From Hymenobacter sp. GOD-10R (lineage in GTDB: Bacteria > Bacteroidota > Bacteroidia > Cytophagales > Hymenobacteraceae), in contig NZ_CP141184.1 in NCBI RefSeq assembly GCF_035609205.1, positions 5,835,001 through 5,899,000 of the forward strand: DNA of 64,000 nucleotides, given 5' to 3'. The translations under genes and the position numbers were made by a program. Below, piece by piece: positions 53,995-63,615 of this stretch. The notes under the pieces were generated by a model. That model had not been told where the DNA came from. It worked only from the letters and a program-made list of their open reading frames with translations, and searched no databases. The first letter of the stretch is position 1; every line of letters begins with the position of its first letter.

Positions 53995-54002
53995 CAAAAG
54001 TA
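53995..54002 (-). promoter_or_regulatory. -7 box of the mre cluster
   Basis: On the minus strand TACTTTTG fits TAnnTTTG and lies about 55 bases upstream of the mreB start. It is part of TACTTTTGCGCCC, identical to the ndk promoter region. No clear -33 box is present. The remaining gap to 54240 shows no gene. Confidence 0.55.
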
Positions 54003-54240
54003 AGCAAGTTTAGTCGAAGCACCGCTGTTCTTTCCCCGAAGCTCTGCTCCAACAGCTAAACGGTATATTATAAAACTTAGTAGAAAAGTCCTGTAGCAGC
54101 TTACTGCTCTTTCTTATAGGACAGAACATTTTGGCGTCTTATGCCTGCTAATGGCACTTTGCTACCTAGGTTTTACGCCATAAGTTACCGGAGACTATCA
54201 GTGCTGCCTAACCACAAAGCCAGTAATTGCAACTACAGAC

Positions 54241-55485
54241 CTAGGCACGCTGCATAAGCTCTTCAAATGACTCCATAATCTTATCAATGGAGAGGTAGCG
54301 CTCCGCGTAGGCACGGGCATTCTTGCGTTGCTGGCTGGTGTCTTGCGCCAAGGCTTTGCGCAGACCTTCGTTCAGCGCCTGTTGGTTTTCAGCCTCTACC
54401 AATAAGCCCATGTCGTACTTCTGCACCAGCGAGTGCAGACCGGACCCCGGATTGGCAGTGATAAGGGCGAGCCCCCCAACCGAGAGAATAGTTGTGAGCT
54501 TGGAAGGCATTACTAAGTCACTAGCCGTGGCTTTTTGAATCACTAGGTGGATGTCAGCTAGGTTCAAGAATTGGTTGAACTTCTCGAATGGCTGCAACGG
54601 TAAGAACGAGAGATTCGTGAGCTTCAGCTCATTGGCTAGGTTCTGCAACTTCTCTTTGTACGGCCCTGAACCACAAATAATAAACTTGACAGACGTTTGC
54701 TGCTGAAACTCTTTCGCAGCATACAGAATAGCTTCTAGGCCCTGCTTTTCCCCAATTGCTCCTGAGTACAGCACAATCTTGTCAGTGGGCGCAAAACCGA
54801 AATCTACTTTTATGCTTGCTTTATCTTCAACAGGATGGAATAGGTTTACGTCAGCCCAGTTAGGCAATAAGAAGATATCCTTCTTGGCTTTCTCCTGAAT
54901 TCTAGCCACCATCCCTTCTGAGATGCTGCTCACGTAATCGGCCTTGTCGAATATGTACTTTTCAAACCCTAGTAAAGCATTGATTGCCTTTTCAGATTTT
55001 ATCATTTGCAAATCCCGCGCTGCCTCAATCTGCATGTCCTGTATATGGTACATGAACTTTGCACCCCTAAATTTTTTATACAAGGCACCTAGGATACCAA
55101 ATTGAAACGAAGGAACAACTGTTACAACGAAGTCAAATTTCTTCGCAGGCAGTAATTGAATTAATTTAAAAAATCCAGTTACTAGAAAAGAAAAATCCAA
55201 CAGTATACGTTTCAAACCCGAAGGTTTGGCAGGCACATACATGGGACACCTGTATAATTTTATGCTCCCTCCCGAGGGAAACTTTGTCAGCTCAGTGCTA
55301 TACCAGAACCTGTTTTTATGGTAAGGCTCCTGTACTTTCCAATAAGGGTAATAGGGATAAGTAGTGATAACGGTGCAGTCATACCCCTTTTCAGCTAGCC
55401 ATTTAATCATTTCACCGCTATACTTGCCTATTCCGGTAGGTTCGGGATAGAAGTTATAGCCAATTAGCAGAACCCGCTTTTTCAT
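54241..55485 (-). CDS. Glycosyltransferase family 4, WcaI-like
   Basis: The 414 aa protein is a GT4 enzyme of the colanic-acid-like type. The start at ATG 55485 (MKKRVLLIGYNFYPEPTGIGKY) matches the family better than the upstream ATG at 55518. Motifs include the N-terminal GIGKYSGEMIKWL, the central IVLYSGAIGEKQGLEAILYAA (about residue 230) and the C-terminal PSKLTTILSVGG (about residue 330). It probably adds a sugar to an exopolysaccharide unit. It follows a WcaF-type gene on the same strand. Confidence 0.88.
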   Translation of the reverse strand: MKKRVLLIGYNFYPEPTGIGKYSGEMIKWLAEKGYDCTVITTYPYYPYWKVQEPYHKNRFWYSTELTKFPSGGSIKLYRCPMYVPAKPSGLKRILLDFSFLVTGFFKLIQLLPAKKFDFVVTVVPSFQFGILGALYKKFRGAKFMYHIQDMQIEAARDLQMIKSEKAINALLGFEKYIFDKADYVSSISEGMVARIQEKAKKDIFLLPNWADVNLFHPVEDKASIKVDFGFAPTDKIVLYSGAIGEKQGLEAILYAAKEFQQQTSVKFIICGSGPYKEKLQNLANELKLTNLSFLPLQPFEKFNQFLNLADIHLVIQKATASDLVMPSKLTTILSVGGLALITANPGSGLHSLVQKYDMGLLVEAENQQALNEGLRKALAQDTSQQRKNARAYAERYLSIDKIMESFEELMQRA

Positions 55486-55559
55486 CTTATGTAAGGGCAT
55501 TTTGCTTCTGTGCATCAAATTCGCGCAGAAGCAGATGGTAAGATTGGATACGATTACAG

Positions 55560-56108
55560 TTATTTAGTAATAACTCGCTTTCGTATGTAGGTGGCTGGGT
55601 TTCCTGCGTAAATACCCCAGGCCTCTAAATTCTTTGTAGCAACTGAATTGACGGTTAGAATAGAATGCGACTCACATACTATTCCTGGGCATACAACGGC
55701 ATGCGCCCCCACCCAAACGCCATCCGCTAGCTTGATCTTGCCTAGCCGATATGGAAAGCTAACTGCGGTATAATCATGATTACCCGTCAGAAGCATAGCC
55801 CCTTGTGAGATACTTACGTTGCTACCAATAGTAACATCTTCTAGGTTATCAATCCAAACCGATTCGCCAATCCAACAGTTGTCTCCAATTGTAAGCCGCC
55901 ATGGGTTCTTGATTCGAACGTTAGGCTTGATGACTAACCCTTTTCCTATTTTAGCTCCAAATAACCGAAGCAAACCCTGCTTTAATTTGTAAGGCCAAGG
56001 TAAGGCGCTATCCAAGATGTAATAATTAAGAAAGTACCAAAGTAATACCTTCAGCTTAGGCCCCGCTTTGTAATCGCCTGTTTCAAATTTTGAGAGGTCT
56101 GTTTGCAT
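55560..56108 (-). CDS. WcaF-type polysaccharide acetyltransferase
   Basis: The 182 aa product is a left-handed beta-helix acetyltransferase. The hexapeptide pattern is seen in RLTIGDNCWIGESVWIDNLEDVTIGSNVSISQGAMLLTGNH and VWVGAHAVVCPGIVCESHSILTVNSV, and the MQTDLSKFETGDYKAGPK head is that of WcaF-like proteins. It should acetylate a sugar of the polysaccharide. It lies between a VanZ-like gene and the WcaI-like enzyme, in a part of the locus richer in A+T. Confidence 0.88.
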   Translation of the reverse strand: MQTDLSKFETGDYKAGPKLKVLLWYFLNYYILDSALPWPYKLKQGLLRLFGAKIGKGLVIKPNVRIKNPWRLTIGDNCWIGESVWIDNLEDVTIGSNVSISQGAMLLTGNHDYTAVSFPYRLGKIKLADGVWVGAHAVVCPGIVCESHSILTVNSVATKNLEAWGIYAGNPATYIRKRVITK

Positions 56109-56130
56109 CTACGTGACCAAATTTAAGAAA

Positions 56131-56565
56131 TCAGAGTGAAGCAATTTTAGCATAGCTTACACTCAAGAACTGTTTATACAAAATTATACCTAGCACTACC
56201 CCGAGTGTATTAAGCAATACATCATCAATATCAGGCACCCCAATACGCCAAGTAAACTGAACTAGCTCAATCAATAAGCTAATAAATATTCCAATAAAAA
56301 TGATAGTAAATTTATTTTTTAATAAAAATAAACTAATCAAAAATAAAGGCAACGGAATAAATAACGCTATATTACCAAGAAGATTAGAGAAGAAATTCCA
56401 ATAATTTACTGCATCCGATTGAAAAGATTCAACTGTCAATTTTATTGGAATCAGGTTAACTAATTCATCATGCCAGATAAGAACATTTCTTCTTCTTGCA
56501 AAAAATACAATATAAGACAGCACCAAAATGTAAGGCACAAACAAAACCCACTTTAGTACCTTCAT
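56131..56565 (-). CDS. VanZ-family membrane protein
   Basis: The 144 aa product has four hydrophobic helices and the VanZ-like pattern LLIELVQFTWRIGVPDIDDVLLNTLGVVLGIILYK, where the R-x2-DxxDxxxNxxG motif is typical. Function in such loci is unclear; VanZ of the vancomycin cluster gives low-level teicoplanin resistance. Base composition is strikingly AT-rich compared with neighbours, suggesting transfer. The gene is close to the acetyltransferase, with a 22-base gap. Confidence 0.8.
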   Translation of the reverse strand: MKVLKWVLFVPYILVLSYIVFFARRRNVLIWHDELVNLIPIKLTVESFQSDAVNYWNFFSNLLGNIALFIPLPLFLISLFLLKNKFTIIFIGIFISLLIELVQFTWRIGVPDIDDVLLNTLGVVLGIILYKQFLSVSYAKIASL

Positions 56566-56643
56566 TATAATTTATTTAAAAACAGTGCACAAATAGGGGC
56601 AGCAGTTTTCTACAGCTCACTACCTAGTTATGCAGTCACTTGT

Positions 56644-57885
56644 TTAGCTAGATATTGCTTTCAGCAAATGAGAAGCGGCAGGACCTGTGGCGAAATTAGT
56701 CACAAAACACGTATGCGCTTTTTGACCCATTGCTACCTTTTGTGCTTGGGTCATCTGCTGCCATTGCCGCAAACCTGCCTCAACGCCAGCAGGCGTATCG
56801 TCGGTGACGATGCCTCCGCCGGCTTCTTCAATCTCCCGCCATATGTTCACTTGGTTGGAGATAAGGACAGGCTTACTACAGGCCAGCGCTTCCACAACAG
56901 CAATACCGAAGTTTTCCTGATGGCTAGGTAGCACGAAAGCCTCACAATGATAGAATGCACCCCATTTGGCCAATCCGGTCAGCATACCAGGGAAGAGAAT
57001 TGCAGCTTGTGACTCTTTAGTTTTCGAAGCCACTTGCTGCATTTGCTGACCGTAGTTGGTTTCTAAACCTGGTCCAGCAACTACTAACCGGGTATGCTCA
57101 GGCAATGTAGCAACGTCGGTTGCTCTAGCAGCCATTGGAGCATTTGTTGCTGCTTCGCGTAGTGCGGGGCTGGTCTTTAGATACGCATTCAGCAGCAGGT
57201 CTACTCCTTTTTTCTCGTGAATACGGCTCAGGAAAAGCAGATAAGGTTGGTCTGCTAGCTGCGGGCACTGCTTCAGGAAAGCGTCACGCATACTTGGGGT
57301 GTAAGCTGGTGGTTCTTCTACACCTAGCCCAACCACAACCTCCCGCTTGGGGTGGTAAGGCCGAAACGGCTCACGAGCAAGCAGACGTTCTGCTTCGCAC
57401 GTGAAGAGCACCCCATCTGCGTTGTTGATAACACGCCCTTCTATTAATTTCCAATAGGCCCAGTTTCGCAACGCCTTCAGCTTTCGACCAGTGGCTCGTT
57501 GAAAGTAAGGGTCCAACATGCCGTGCGGCATGACATAAAGCGTTGGAGCTGAGGGCGATTGTTGGCTTTTGTAGTGTCGCAAGGCTTTTTCTACGGCGTA
57601 GGTAGGATAAAGCCAAAGACCGTGCGCAATGACACAATCAAAGCGTACGAAGTTATCTAGGAGCCACGGCATTAGCCCAGCACTATATCCCCAAGGACCT
57701 TTAGCTGGCCCTAATGCATGAATCGGGAAAGGATCATGGGAGATAAAAGAGGCATCTGGGGCGTCGAGGCTAACTACCTCGCTGTGCACACCTAATTCAG
57801 CAAGACCAGCAACTATCGTCCGTACTGCCTGGCATACCCCACCCAGTTTGGGATCCATTCCCGCAATAACATGGAGTACCTTCAT
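56644..57885 (-). CDS. Glycosyltransferase family 4
   Basis: The 413 aa enzyme has the GT4 layout: a Rossmann-type N-terminus with AGMDPKLGGVCQAVRTIVAGL, and a C-terminal nucleotide-sugar domain with YLLFLSRIHEKKGVDLLLNAYLK (about residue 213) and HCEAFVLPSHQENFGIAVVEALACSKPVLIS (about residue 318; E-x7-E motif). It transfers a sugar during polysaccharide assembly; the sugar is not predictable. Composition is closer to the chromosomal average than that of its neighbours. Confidence 0.88.
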   Translation of the reverse strand: MKVLHVIAGMDPKLGGVCQAVRTIVAGLAELGVHSEVVSLDAPDASFISHDPFPIHALGPAKGPWGYSAGLMPWLLDNFVRFDCVIAHGLWLYPTYAVEKALRHYKSQQSPSAPTLYVMPHGMLDPYFQRATGRKLKALRNWAYWKLIEGRVINNADGVLFTCEAERLLAREPFRPYHPKREVVVGLGVEEPPAYTPSMRDAFLKQCPQLADQPYLLFLSRIHEKKGVDLLLNAYLKTSPALREAATNAPMAARATDVATLPEHTRLVVAGPGLETNYGQQMQQVASKTKESQAAILFPGMLTGLAKWGAFYHCEAFVLPSHQENFGIAVVEALACSKPVLISNQVNIWREIEEAGGGIVTDDTPAGVEAGLRQWQQMTQAQKVAMGQKAHTCFVTNFATGPAASHLLKAISS

Positions 57886-58156
57886 GAGTTTCTGTCTGCA
57901 ATTTGTTCCATCAATGTAGCGTGTCTGACCCTCGTGAAAGCACGGATTTGCTTAGAGGCCTAGCAATGTGATTGACAGGTATTGCTAGTTGCTGAGAATA
58001 GGTTGCAGCTTGGCAGAGCCTAAAAGTACATAAGAATTATCAAATACTATCTTTCCGGTGTTACATTATACATTATGATATAGTGTAAAGCCGCTCTAGA
58101 ATTAATGTAGGTTATTGATTACATGTTCACTACACCTTCATACTCATTACGCGCTT
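57886..58156. other. AT-rich intergenic region without a gene
   Basis: The 271-base gap between two glycosyltransferase genes contains long A/T runs (58025-58110) but no open frame of note and no strong hairpin. It may hold the promoter of the downstream gene at 57885. Confidence 0.45.
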
Positions 58157-59134
58157 CTATTTACTCTTATTACCTGCTAAATAGGCACTGATATAAAATA
58201 ATATCGTTTGCATGAGTGTTTGTCTTCGCACACCATGCTCCAAATTCTTAAAGACCAAGGAAATATGCTTGTTCTTTGAAAAATCGATAAAATCGTCGAT
58301 CATCAAAGTCTGCTCTACTGTTAACGAACTTTGGTATTTACTTCTAAATACTTCAGCCATCAACACCTTTTTCTCTGCATCTTTAATAGGCTTTCGCTGA
58401 ATAATAATACGCTTGAAGCGATTGATCAATGAATTATCATTGTAGTTACCCGAAATATTCTTCCCGTGCTGTCGGTAGAGAATAGTTTTTTTATCTAGAT
58501 AGTGAATTTTCCCAAAGGCACTCGCGACCATAGCAATCCAATAGTCGTGGTTTTCTGCAACAGATGGTATATCACCAATTACCTCTACAAGCTTTCGATT
58601 CAAAACTGTAGTGCAGCCGTAGACGGGGTTCTGAGCCAGCAGATGGCACAAATTCAAATCCGTGATTTTAGATGCCTGGAAGTTTTTAGTTGCCTTTATG
58701 ATCTTTAGATCGGTACTGGCGTAGTGAAAATTGGTATGAATAAGCAGGGGGAAATTTTCGCCGTAACAATCCTCTAGGGTACGCATACTGGCTAAAGTGT
58801 AAGCCACTTTGTCGGGTAGCCAAAAATCATCTTGGTCGCACAGCATAACATACTTTGCGTTGCCTTTGCTGGCTATTTGCAATAGAGCATTGAAATTCAA
58901 TGTACTTCCAAGATTACCAAGGTCATCATTGACAATAAGTATCTTTCCTGGATAGCGCGCCTGATAGCTAGCCACAATTCGTGGAGTAATGTCCGAAGAC
59001 TTATCGTCTCTAATTATTAATTCCCAGTTGGTATGCGTTTGTTGTAAAATACTGTCAAGTTGCTCTTCGACATATTTAGCACCATTGTAAGTGGCCAACA
59101 GGATAGTAACTTTAATAGCACCTTGCCCTAACAT
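58157..59134 (-). CDS. Glycosyltransferase family 2
   Basis: The 325 aa enzyme is a GT-A fold family 2 transferase. ILLATYNGAKYVEEQLDSILQQTHTNWELIIRDDKSSD opens the domain in the classic way; the DQDDFW acid motif (DXD, about residue 102) follows and the acceptor part has ENHDYWIAMVASAFG (about residue 193). It lacks a long membrane tail. Codon use is AT-rich, in contrast with neighbours at 56644 and 59432. It likely adds a rhamnose-like sugar, as such short GT2 enzymes often do, but this is inference. Confidence 0.88.
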   Translation of the reverse strand: MLGQGAIKVTILLATYNGAKYVEEQLDSILQQTHTNWELIIRDDKSSDITPRIVASYQARYPGKILIVNDDLGNLGSTLNFNALLQIASKGNAKYVMLCDQDDFWLPDKVAYTLASMRTLEDCYGENFPLLIHTNFHYASTDLKIIKATKNFQASKITDLNLCHLLAQNPVYGCTTVLNRKLVEVIGDIPSVAENHDYWIAMVASAFGKIHYLDKKTILYRQHGKNISGNYNDNSLINRFKRIIIQRKPIKDAEKKVLMAEVFRSKYQSSLTVEQTLMIDDFIDFSKNKHISLVFKNLEHGVRRQTLMQTILFYISAYLAGNKSK

Positions 59135-59431
59135 ATCCCTTCTACTCGAGTACTATCAAAAAAGTTATAATTTTGAGTAGCACTAATTTACTGCTTTCAA
59201 ACCATTATATATAAAATCATTATTTTATATGCTTACTATCTGCTTTATAGTCCCATTCGTCCAAAGCATAATCTTTTGGATTACTAGTTTTCAGGAGAAT
59301 ACGAAAAGACACTCTTAACGGCTCCGTCGCTTGCGACGGCACTCCTACGAATAGTCCAGAAGGCTGCTAGTAGCCAGCTGATGTGTAAACTACATTGCCG
59401 ATCTATTACTTTTCTACTGTAATAGAGCTGA
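59135..59431. other. Intergenic region with a small GC-rich hairpin
   Basis: About 300 bases without a gene. CCGTCGC at 59324-59330 and GCGACGG at 59333-59339 pair with a two-base loop. No T-run follows. It lies downstream of the gene at 59432 on the minus strand and may mark the end of its transcript. Confidence 0.45.
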
Positions 59432-60607
59432 TTACTTAATAGTTTTATAGATTTCTTCTATCCTGTTCAGCGCGTTTTCGGAGTTGAACCTAGCTACGTT
59501 CGTGATTCCTGCGGCAATGGCGGCACTACGCTCAGCGGGCGAAAGGTGTATAACTTCATCAATTGTAGCAGCTCCCGCTGTTGCCCAGCCCGCTGTTGTT
59601 GATTCATCGTGCGGACGGCGGGGAATCAGAAACCCAGCTTCTCCTGCAACCTCCGTCATGGGCGCTTCACCAGTAGTAATGACCAAGCACCCCGAAGCCA
59701 TAGCCTCCGCAATCGGCCATCCAAATCCTTCTGCAATAGATGGGAAAAGAAACACCGTTGCTCCTGCATAAGCTAGGTGCACGAGTTCATCTTCGAGGCC
59801 GCTTACGACATGAATGTCCTTTTTGAACGGTGAAGCTTCTTTCACGCTATTCAGCTCTGCGCTCAGAGGCCCGCCCACAAGTAGCAAAGGCAACGCAGCA
59901 GAACTGCTGGAGCGCCAAGCATTGTAAAGCTCCATGACACCTAGCCGGTTCTTGTACCACTGGTTTCCGCCTACGTGCAGTAAGTATCCTTGGCTCAGGT
60001 CAATACCGGTTGCCGCGCTTACTTTAGCGCGAGCATCCGTTTGATCATGAGGTGTTAGTGCTTCACTTAGCCCATTGTACACCACCTCCGACGTTAAGGG
60101 AAGGGTAGGCAAGAAAGCATGAAGCTCCTCCCGGGTTTTCTGAGAAACAGAAATAAAGTGCTTCCCCTTGGAATAGCCTGCCCGAATCATACGCTGATAT
60201 TGCTGCCCTGACCAACCCGTAGGGTTCTCTGGAATTTGCCCCTGGGCAGAACGTTGCGCCATAAAATCATGACAATGCATTACGTGTGGTCGGTCGGCAA
60301 CCAAGGGCACCCACGGACCTAGGGCATTATCAGCAAAGACAAAGAGCGTATCTGAAGGATACTTCTTTAAACGTCGACGTACTTCAGCCGGAAACACGAG
60401 GTATTGATCGATGTAGCCTAACCACTTCTTGGGCCCTCCCGTCACCGGCAAATCAAAGAAACGCGACTTAGGTGCCCACATTTCCACCTCGTGGCCGCGT
60501 TCACGCATTCCATCAGCTAGCATCCGGGCAAAGCGTGGCATGCTGGCAAAAGCAGGCATGCGCTGGTCGCCCATGAAATCAGGGTGCGTGAAGAAAACTA
60601 GATGCAT
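59432..60607 (-). CDS. Glycosyltransferase family 4 (mannosyl- or similar transferase)
   Basis: The 391 aa enzyme has the GT4 core: a C-terminal domain with YLLHVGGNQWYKNRLGVMELYNAW (about residue 208), VSGLEDELVHLAYAGATVFLFPSIAEGFGWPIAEAMASGCLVITT (about residue 270), and the E-x7-E motif. The N-terminus MHLVFFTHPDFMGDQRMPAFASMPRFARMLADGM is the start of a family with mannosyltransferase-like members. It lies directly downstream of the CgeB-like gene with a gap of about 45 bases. Confidence 0.88.
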   Translation of the reverse strand: MHLVFFTHPDFMGDQRMPAFASMPRFARMLADGMRERGHEVEMWAPKSRFFDLPVTGGPKKWLGYIDQYLVFPAEVRRRLKKYPSDTLFVFADNALGPWVPLVADRPHVMHCHDFMAQRSAQGQIPENPTGWSGQQYQRMIRAGYSKGKHFISVSQKTREELHAFLPTLPLTSEVVYNGLSEALTPHDQTDARAKVSAATGIDLSQGYLLHVGGNQWYKNRLGVMELYNAWRSSSSAALPLLLVGGPLSAELNSVKEASPFKKDIHVVSGLEDELVHLAYAGATVFLFPSIAEGFGWPIAEAMASGCLVITTGEAPMTEVAGEAGFLIPRRPHDESTTAGWATAGAATIDEVIHLSPAERSAAIAAGITNVARFNSENALNRIEEIYKTIK

Positions 60608-60652
60608 AAACGACGCAGCGAAGCCAGATGAATATAGATGGGCAGGGCGGCT

Positions 60653-61696
60653 TTAGTGAATGTTGACCTCCGCCAAGATCTTCCGGCAAATGTCTTCATT
60701 ACCTACACCGATTGCCCGGATCTTGCGCATACCTGCTAGGCGAATACTTTCCCGAAGAGCGTCGTCGCTGAGCAGCTTTTTACAGATGGTGGCGCACTCA
60801 GCCGCATCGGCCCAAAATACAGCCTCTTTTCCTTCTTCATAGATCTCCTGGTGCTCTGTGGTACGCTCGGCGCAAAACAGCCCGCCAGCATACGGCACTT
60901 CCAACGAACGTTGGGTGTGCAAGTCGCGGTTGCCTTTCGATAAGAGACCTAAACAGATCTTAGAGCCTTGAATAGCCGCTACATAATCGCGCCCGCTAAG
61001 GTTACCACCCCGATAAGAAGCTTTGAGTGTCTCCCAATGGGGTGATTTCGACCATCTGCTGCCCCAAATGCTCAGCGGTACGCCTTGGCGCAGGAGTTCC
61101 ATCATAAAATCATCTCGCTTCTCATGGCGCATCCACGTACCGATGAATACGACTTCACTTCTGAATGAAGCGGGAATATCATCGATGCTATCGAAGGGCT
61201 TGTGGGCCACTTCGTCGTAACTACGTAAGACGCGCAAGACGCGCTTCGCATGCAACTGGCGGCACTCCTCTTCACTTTCCTTCCGCACAACGGCAACCAG
61301 ATCATACAGCGGCAATGCTTTCAGCAGCACATCGAAGCGCCGGCCGTCGCGCTTGCCCGTAGGGTCATCAAGATTGTAGAGTACAACGGGGCAGCCTAAG
61401 CTTTTCAACACGTTCAAGCTTGCTGGGCTCAGCAGTTCACCACTATCGACCCATACAACGTCATACGCTGAATTTTTCTCAAGTAGGCCTGTCAGCCACT
61501 TGGTAATCTTCCCTTGTAAGAGCCGAAAGCCAGTCCGGTAATGTATAGCGTGGAGCAGCGGAGAATCTAGCTGCGAGGCTACTACTTTATGAACGTCCTG
61601 GATATCAACGCTGTGCCCTAACCGTTCAAGAGCTTTTGCCCGATGCGAAGAAGTAGCAGCCGGGTGATTGTCACCTAGGTAAAGGATTTTAGCCAT
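60653..61696 (-). CDS. CgeB-like glycosyltransferase
   Basis: I start at ATG 61696 (MAKILYLGDNHPAATSSHRAKALERLGH), giving 347 aa; the frame also extends upstream to 61759. The C-terminal part has the Glyco_trans_1_2 pattern of CgeB proteins: VVFIGTWMRHEKRDDFMMELL (about residue 185), SKICLGLLSKGNRDLHTQRSLEVPYAGGLFCAERT (about residue 250), then EGKEAVFWADAAEC. Such proteins modify spore coat or cell-surface glycans in other bacteria. It follows the polymerase-like gene with a gap of about 135 bases. Confidence 0.82.
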   Translation of the reverse strand: MAKILYLGDNHPAATSSHRAKALERLGHSVDIQDVHKVVASQLDSPLLHAIHYRTGFRLLQGKITKWLTGLLEKNSAYDVVWVDSGELLSPASLNVLKSLGCPVVLYNLDDPTGKRDGRRFDVLLKALPLYDLVAVVRKESEEECRQLHAKRVLRVLRSYDEVAHKPFDSIDDIPASFRSEVVFIGTWMRHEKRDDFMMELLRQGVPLSIWGSRWSKSPHWETLKASYRGGNLSGRDYVAAIQGSKICLGLLSKGNRDLHTQRSLEVPYAGGLFCAERTTEHQEIYEEGKEAVFWADAAECATICKKLLSDDALRESIRLAGMRKIRAIGVGNEDICRKILAEVNIH

Positions 61697-61830
61697 TGAG
61701 CAGTTACGTATAATCTGATGTGAAGCAAAATGTTGTTGCGCGTTTTTAGACATTTCCAAAGCTCTTCGTGAGCTAGGAATGCCATGCGTGAAGTGTGCAG
61801 CGGCGGCAATATAGGCAAGCTTGCATTCTT

Positions 61831-63570
61831 TTAGCGCCTAGTTAACCGGGCGTAGTCTGCCGGGCTCATGGTTTTGGGTCCCTGGAATACCTTACTGACG
61901 AGACGCGTAGCCTGAAAGAGTACGACGTACAGCAAGATCATCTGGATCCAACCACGCAGCAGAAAAGTAGCCGTCGTCACGACCGATTCGGCAGGGAGGA
62001 ACTGAAAAATACCCGTGAGCACTAGCAAGCCACACAGGCTGAAGCGTAACGGGGTGCCAGTGCCAGGCGCTTTGTTAGAAATAGGAACGTACGCTACAAA
62101 CAGGTCAAACAAGAAGTAAACGGGTATCATACCAAACCCTAGTATGGCTAGGTACCACCAGCCAAAGGCAGCCATACCGGTGCCAGCAAAGTGCCCGGTC
62201 CGGAACCCGCCCAGTGCTTCAATGGGCCCGCCGGCCTCTGCGTACAGATAGTCGCCTATTGAGACACCATAAACGTTTTCTTTGTCTGCGTCGATGTCCA
62301 ATGCTTTCAGGAAAGGATCTGGCAAAGCGCCAAGGATGTAGTTAATCGAGTACGTTAACATGTCCTTGTCCTGGTCGCCAATTTTGGTTGACTGCACCAG
62401 GCTAGCATCATTGAACTTCAGGTTGGAGAAGCGAGCGGTAAAGATGTTATCCAAATAACGCTCGTCCCATTCGTCGGCAGTCGTATTGTCGTTCTGGCGC
62501 CGAGCCCGAATGGCATCTTTATCTTGATAGGCTTGCCAGGTTAATTCAATCAGCTCAGCATTAGAGATCTTACTGCGCTGTCCGCGCACGATAACCATAG
62601 CCGTACCGATATCAGCAATCGGCCCTGTAACCAACAGAAAAGCTAGCCCAGCAAGCGCGGCATTTCGCATGGTAAACAGCCGCGTCTTGAAGATTCCGAG
62701 CAACAATGCCAATCCAAAGCCGAAGCCAACGGAGGTGAAGCCTAGCATGAACGCTCCCCGGCTATTGCGGCCGATACTGACAACAAAAAGTAGCAAGGTA
62801 AACGCCACTAGCATCGGCACTAAGCGCTTGTCCGGATCTTTCATGTTTCCATACATGCGGCTGAATGGAATGAAGAAAGGCGCGTAGGAAAACGGTATTA
62901 AGCCCTGAATAGCCTTATCAGAAGCAGCTCCAGTTACCTCCCACCCGACTGAAGGCGAAATAAAATAGGCGTACACAGTAGCTCCTAGCCCCGTTAGGCC
63001 CATGAGCCAGAGCTGTAAATCAGCAGGGGGCGTAAACAAACCAATTTTCCCTAACAAGCCATTCGGATTGCTTAGCGGCATTTTTACGATGCCTCGATAG
63101 GCAGCATGCGCAAGCAGCAATACTAACAGCGACAAGCCGGAGTGCCCGAACACATGATACGGGAGCTCCAAGTTGAAAACAACAGGCTTCCCTTCTAGCG
63201 TCGTGAATACTAAGGGGAAATAGAATTGGGTTGCGGTGAAGCCAAGTAGTAGAAAGCTAGACAGCGGATAAGTATTCAGCCGGTCAGGCCGCAAAAACTG
63301 CGCGCTCAACAGTGCCCAAGCAATGATGATACAGCTTAGGGCAAATAGGTTAGCAACACTCAGGAAGAACACTACTTGAAACAGACACGCAGCAAACAAT
63401 GCTAACCACGAGCTACGCACGAAGTTGAACAGAAAGCTATTCGTATCTGGCTTATCAGGATACGCAAGCGCTTTGTAGGACAACGCTGCCGGCTGCGTGA
63501 GTGCACTGCGAAAGTTAGAGGGCCACACGTTAGGCATTGGAGAAGTATTGAAACGAAAGAGAGTATGCAC
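61831..63570 (-). CDS. O-antigen polymerase-like membrane protein
   Basis: The 579 aa protein has about 12 hydrophobic helices and a large periplasmic loop between about residues 340 and 440 (RRQNDNTTADEWDERYL ... DKENVYGVSIGDYLYAEAGG). This layout, within a cluster of glycosyltransferases, is what Wzy-type polymerases look like, though Wzy sequence is poorly conserved. The start is uncertain: ATG at 63570 or 63537 are both possible. It precedes the CgeB-like gene and follows a probable flippase. Confidence 0.7.
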   Translation of the reverse strand: MHTLFRFNTSPMPNVWPSNFRSALTQPAALSYKALAYPDKPDTNSFLFNFVRSSWLALFAACLFQVVFFLSVANLFALSCIIIAWALLSAQFLRPDRLNTYPLSSFLLLGFTATQFYFPLVFTTLEGKPVVFNLELPYHVFGHSGLSLLVLLLAHAAYRGIVKMPLSNPNGLLGKIGLFTPPADLQLWLMGLTGLGATVYAYFISPSVGWEVTGAASDKAIQGLIPFSYAPFFIPFSRMYGNMKDPDKRLVPMLVAFTLLLFVVSIGRNSRGAFMLGFTSVGFGFGLALLLGIFKTRLFTMRNAALAGLAFLLVTGPIADIGTAMVIVRGQRSKISNAELIELTWQAYQDKDAIRARRQNDNTTADEWDERYLDNIFTARFSNLKFNDASLVQSTKIGDQDKDMLTYSINYILGALPDPFLKALDIDADKENVYGVSIGDYLYAEAGGPIEALGGFRTGHFAGTGMAAFGWWYLAILGFGMIPVYFLFDLFVAYVPISNKAPGTGTPLRFSLCGLLVLTGIFQFLPAESVVTTATFLLRGWIQMILLYVVLFQATRLVSKVFQGPKTMSPADYARLTRR

Positions 63571-63615
63571 GCCAGTTTGGGTTCCGCTGGCACACCCTAT
63601 TGTATATACTGATAA

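Noticed and set aside
53941..53997. Longer start for mreB
   Set aside because: The extra residues do not resemble MreB and lie between the promoter-like box and the normal start.
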